DNA from: Progne subis subis
Lineage: Eukaryota; Chordata; Aves; Passeriformes; Hirundinidae
Assembly (NCBI GenBank): GCA_022316685.1
Contig: JAKJHU010000037.1
Coordinates: forward strand, 62,001-126,000
Direction: 5' to 3'
Length of the DNA stretch: 64,000 bases
Below, piece after piece: positions 62,701 to 64,000 of this stretch. The notes beneath the pieces were generated by a model that was not told where the DNA came from, searched no databases, and saw nothing but the letters and a program-made list of their open reading frames with translations. Position numbers and translations under genes: made by a program. The number at the start of each line of letters is the position of its first letter. Positions within the stretch are counted from its first letter, which is position 1.

Positions 62701-64000
62701 TCTATGTAAACTGTACCCCATTCAAGCTTGAAAATAATTCCCTTAGCTGCTGAGTAAATTTGGTATGATGTTTCTCCTGTTTCTTCTCAAAGACCCTCTG
62801 ACACTCGTTCTAGAAAATATGAACATCACGTCCCATGTATCCACACCTCACTGGCCTCACCACCTGTCTCGGGTAGTTCCATATTAATTCACCGATTCAT
62901 ATAATATCTTTCTCATCCAAAATATCTAGCTATGTGTGTCTCTGTAACTCTTCCTGCTGACATTAGACTTGGAGTTAGTCCTCTGGAGGACCAGCTGTCC
63001 TTGCCTGGTACAATTCATAGACCTGCTAGCAGGTGGCGTTAGGAGCAGGGAATGATCAGGGGACCAAAACCCAGCAAGTGTAAATACCAGTTCTGCTGCT
63101 CACTTGAGTAACTACAGGACTGGACTTACTGCTTTTGTGGCTTTCCTCCTCTGCCACCAGAGTCTGGAAGCTCAAACTCATTTCAAAGCTCAAGTTCTAC
63201 CTTTCTACATTATAATGTGCATTCCTAACTGACTGTGAGGAGACTGCCTTATAATTCACTTGCCTTTTATTTCTAACCTTCTTGTTTAGAAAATCTGCCA
63301 TTCTCCTTTTAAAATTGTTTCTAAATACTGATGTGCCACTATCTAGGCCATAAGTGATCTGCTAATGTTTGAAGGTTTTCCATGCACCATCAGTTATTGT
63401 GGAGTGAAAAGTATATCATTTCAGTGGCCTTCTTCAACAGTTCCTACTTGCTGTGAAAGAAACAGGGTTTAGCACTCCAGGCCCCAGTTTGATATCCCAG
63501 TAGCTCCAGTCACCTATTAAGTGCTCTATTCAAATGATATTACAGCTCAATTTCATAAAGACAACAGCTGCATTTTAGAAGCTCCTTCATGAATAAAGCC
63601 TTCTACTGTGGTTTTAAAGATTTGTAAGAATGCATGTTTTGTCGCTTAGCTGGTTGTGTTTTCCCAATAGTCTCCCTGTAGGGACAAAACCTAAATTAAA
63701 TAAATTAAATAGTTAAGATCCTTAGCTTTCTGCAGAATTAAGGTACTTATAACAGCCCAACATAAACATCAGATGCTCAGCTCCTTCCTATCCAGTGGTT
63801 ATTTTAAAAGGATCAGTGAATAATTTTTTTAAAAAGTTTATCTAGCTACAACATCATGAATTCAATACTGGCTCACTCATTTACTTGCCAGGAAAACTCA
63901 GTTTTAGGTGGGAAATACAGATTAACTTGCTTTATATTGATGCATAAACAAGAATAGAATTAGTATTGATATTATAATAAATAATTAATCAGTTTAAATT
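59721..64000. other. unique AT-rich DNA
   Basis: No gene or transposon recognised. It contains an 18-nt poly(A) at 59919-59936 and several short A and T runs. The openings of 61-92 codons lack motifs. Sequence near 62800-63200 is somewhat GC-richer but unremarkable. Confidence 0.6.
59919..59936. repeat. poly(A) tract, 18 nt
   Basis: Uninterrupted run of 18 A in unique sequence. Confidence 0.9.

Noticed and set aside
1..64000. CRISPR arrays, tRNA/rRNA genes, bacterial operons, integrons or phage modules
   Set aside because: Nothing on either strand supports them. Repeats, composition and retroelements all indicate vertebrate nuclear DNA.

Overview
This looks like about 64 kb of vertebrate nuclear DNA from a bird, most likely a passerine. 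The evidence is five CR1 LINE fragments, the dominant avian retrotransposon, which end in the typical 3' motif (TTCTATGATT or its complement), plus LTRs that resemble passerine endogenous retroviruses. The rest is AT-rich, stop-dense single-copy DNA with many microsatellites. I found no operons, no tRNA or rRNA genes, no CRISPR and no complete protein-coding gene. The window reads as intergenic or intronic sequence. Most of the open reading frames are chance openings, retrotransposon remnants, or by-products of tandem repeats.

Layout: 1-16.6 kb is mostly unique AT-rich DNA with simple repeats at 158-228, 1630-1732, 13499-13520 and a (GT)n tract at 14759-14807. Plus-strand CR1 tails lie at about 16600-16941 and 18880-20299. 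The second still carries the reverse-transcriptase FADD box. A probable long LTR-type element spans about 20575-22533 and contains a G-rich 20-bp minisatellite (about 21815-22192) with a perfect 60-bp higher-order duplication. The 22.5-29.7 kb stretch holds a TA/TG/CA tract (26865-27030) and an internally deleted minus-strand CR1 (27638-28265). A solo ERVL-like LTR occupies about 29734-30396. The 30-44 kb stretch is largely unique, with a small CR1 tail at 37925-38118. A second solo LTR at 44647-44990 is bounded by a perfect 6-bp target duplication. A minus-strand CR1 lies at about 51359-52260. The last 12 kb has a 61-nt T homopolymer (57650-57710), an (AT)n tract and several complex, better-mixed-composition islands that could be conserved noncoding elements.

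No gene network can be described. The retroelements are independent decayed insertions. The best candidates for host function are the complex islands near 12.3, 33.9, 42.5, 47.1, 53.4, 57.9 and 59.4 kb, and a few minus-strand openings with splice-like borders. All of these are inferences that need alignment or transcript data. I saw no convincing new biological system. The most notable structures are the minisatellite-bearing LTR-like element, the deletion CR1 and the clean solo LTR.
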